From: Acidobacteriota bacterium
Lineage (GTDB): Bacteria > Acidobacteriota > Polarisedimenticolia > Gp22-AA2
Reading direction: 5' to 3'
DNA: 6,585 nucleotides
Assembly: GCA_016202915.1 (NCBI GenBank)
Contig: JACQNT010000010.1
Coordinates: 1-6,585, forward strand
A program made the position numbers and the translations under genes. Within the stretch, counting starts at the first letter, position 1. Every line of letters starts with the position of its first letter. Positions 5,762 to 6,585 of the stretch are shown piece by piece. The notes below the pieces were generated by a model. The model did no database searches and had not been told where the DNA came from. It saw nothing but the letters and a program-made list of their open reading frames with translations.

Positions 5762-6585
5762 ATCCAGACCTCCCGGCGCTCCGGGGCGAGGGGCCCCGCC
5801 CGCAGAAACCCGGCGATCAGTTTCGGGAACTCGACCGTGTCGATCGGCTTTGGGATGAACCCCACGCAGCCCGCCTGTCGCGCCTTGATCTCGTCCCCCT
5901 TCACGGCGTGTGCCGTCAGAGCGACGACCGGGATGCCCGCGGTCTCCGGGTTCTCCCTCAGGGCGCTCGCCGCCTGCAGCCCGTCTATCCCGGGCAGCTG
6001 GATATCCATCAATATGAGGTGCGGCCGGATGAACTTCAAGGCGTCCAGCGCCGCCTCGCCCGTGGTCGATTCCACCACGCGGTGCCCCTGCGCCCTGAGG
6101 AGGTCGCGAACCAGCTTCATGTTTGTCGGGTTGTCCTCGACGACGAGGATCAGATCGCCGTCGCCCGGAGGCGCCGGTGTCAGCGCGTTGACGTGTCCCC
6201 CGGACGTGGCGCTGTCCGGCGTCAGGCCCTCCTCCGGCCCCGCCGCGTTCGGGATGGTAAAGCTGAACACGCTCCCCTCTCCGAACCGGCTCTCGAGATG
6301 GACGCGGCCGCGGTGCATGTCCACGAACTTCTTCACCAGGGTCAGGCCCAGCCCGGTGCCCTGGTACTTGCGGGCGTACGACCCGTCCACCTGCGTGAAC
6401 GCCTGCCAGATCCGTTCCTGGTCCTCCTCCTTGATCCCGATCCCCGTATCGCTGACGGAGACCCTGAGGACGCCGCCCTCTCCGGCCGCACGCAGTGTGA
6501 CGCGGCCGCCAGGGTGCGTGAACTTGACGGCGTTGCTGAGGAGGTTGTACATGATCTGCTTGATCTTGCTCCGGTCGGCGTGCAC
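5758..6585 (-). CDS. Hybrid histidine kinase, C-terminal part (HATPase-receiver), 5' end outside window
   Basis: Only the last 275 residues are visible. The first visible codon is an internal GTG (Val) within the conserved start of the ATPase domain, not a translation start. The visible part begins with the N box (KQIMYNLLSNAVKF; N14, N18), then DTGIGI at 46-51, the F-box region around F63 (QAFTQVD), and GTGLGL at 76-81, so ATP binding is intact. A Gly/Pro/Ala-rich linker at about 113-143 leads to a receiver at about 145-262, with acidic residues E150 and D151, phospho-acceptor D194 in LMDIQLPG, T224, and K246 in the KPID motif. A dimerisation/His domain and sensor region are expected upstream in the unseen part. 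This is the usual hybrid-kinase order, in which the kinase passes phosphate to its own receiver and on to another protein. The stop overlaps the next gene's start by 4 bases, making the receiver-kinase downstream the likely relay partner (inference). Confidence 0.94.
   Translation of the reverse strand: MHADRSKIKQIMYNLLSNAVKFTHPGGRVTLRAAGEGGVLRVSVSDTGIGIKEEDQERIWQAFTQVDGSYARKYQGTGLGLTLVKKFVDMHRGRVHLESRFGEGSVFSFTIPNAAGPEEGLTPDSATSGGHVNALTPAPPGDGDLILVVEDNPTNMKLVRDLLRAQGHRVVESTTGEAALDALKFIRPHLILMDIQLPGIDGLQAASALRENPETAGIPVVALTAHAVKGDEIKARQAGCVGFIPKPIDTVEFPKLIAGFLRAGPLAPERREVWM
5769..5774 (-). promoter_or_regulatory. Ribosome binding site of the receiver-kinase gene
   Basis: GGGAGG on the minus strand, 7 bases before the GTG at 5761 and inside the last codons of the hybrid kinase. 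It supports GTG as the start and coupling of the two genes through the GTGA overlap. Confidence 0.65.

Overview
The window carries seven genes, all on the minus strand, in two blocks that read from high to low coordinates. The DNA is GC-rich. Intact plsX/fabH fatty-acid genes sit next to a two-component signalling cluster that includes a DUF4388 (PATAN-like) protein with TPRs. This suggests a GC-rich Gram-negative-type environmental bacterium, most likely Acidobacteriota or a myxobacterium/delta-type lineage. That placement is inferred from gene content only. No RNA genes, CRISPR arrays, insertion sequences or attachment sites were recognised.

Upstream block (6585 down to 2929), signalling. 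It begins with the C-terminal part of a hybrid histidine kinase (ATPase domain plus receiver; its 5' end lies outside the window). The kinase overlaps by 4 bases (GTGA) a cytoplasmic receiver-histidine kinase of 411 residues with all phosphotransfer residues in place. After 64 bases comes a 510-residue protein made of an N-terminal DUF4388 domain, a J-domain-like segment that has QPS in place of HPD, and C-terminal TPRs. Their order and tight spacing suggest a phosphorelay (hybrid kinase to receiver-kinase) with the DUF4388 protein as a possible partner or output. The functional link is an inference.

Intergenic region (2811-2928). It holds GC-rich inverted repeats just after the DUF4388 gene, then a textbook sigma-70 promoter facing the downstream block: TTGACA, a 16-base spacer, and TATAAT with an extended -10 TG.

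Downstream block (2810 down to 1), housekeeping. This is the widely conserved operon yceD (DUF177) - rpmF (ribosomal protein L32) - plsX - fabH. It links ribosome assembly to the start of fatty-acid and phospholipid synthesis. PlsX makes acyl-phosphate for phospholipids, and FabH starts acyl chains on acyl carrier protein. FabH has the complete Cys-His-Asn triad but Ile at the position matching E. coli Phe87, which may affect primer choice. The fabH reading frame is open to the window edge and reads 332 codons plus two bases, so the stop probably lies just outside.

The best candidates for something under-described are the DUF4388/HPD-less J-like/TPR protein and its coupling to the two adjacent kinases.
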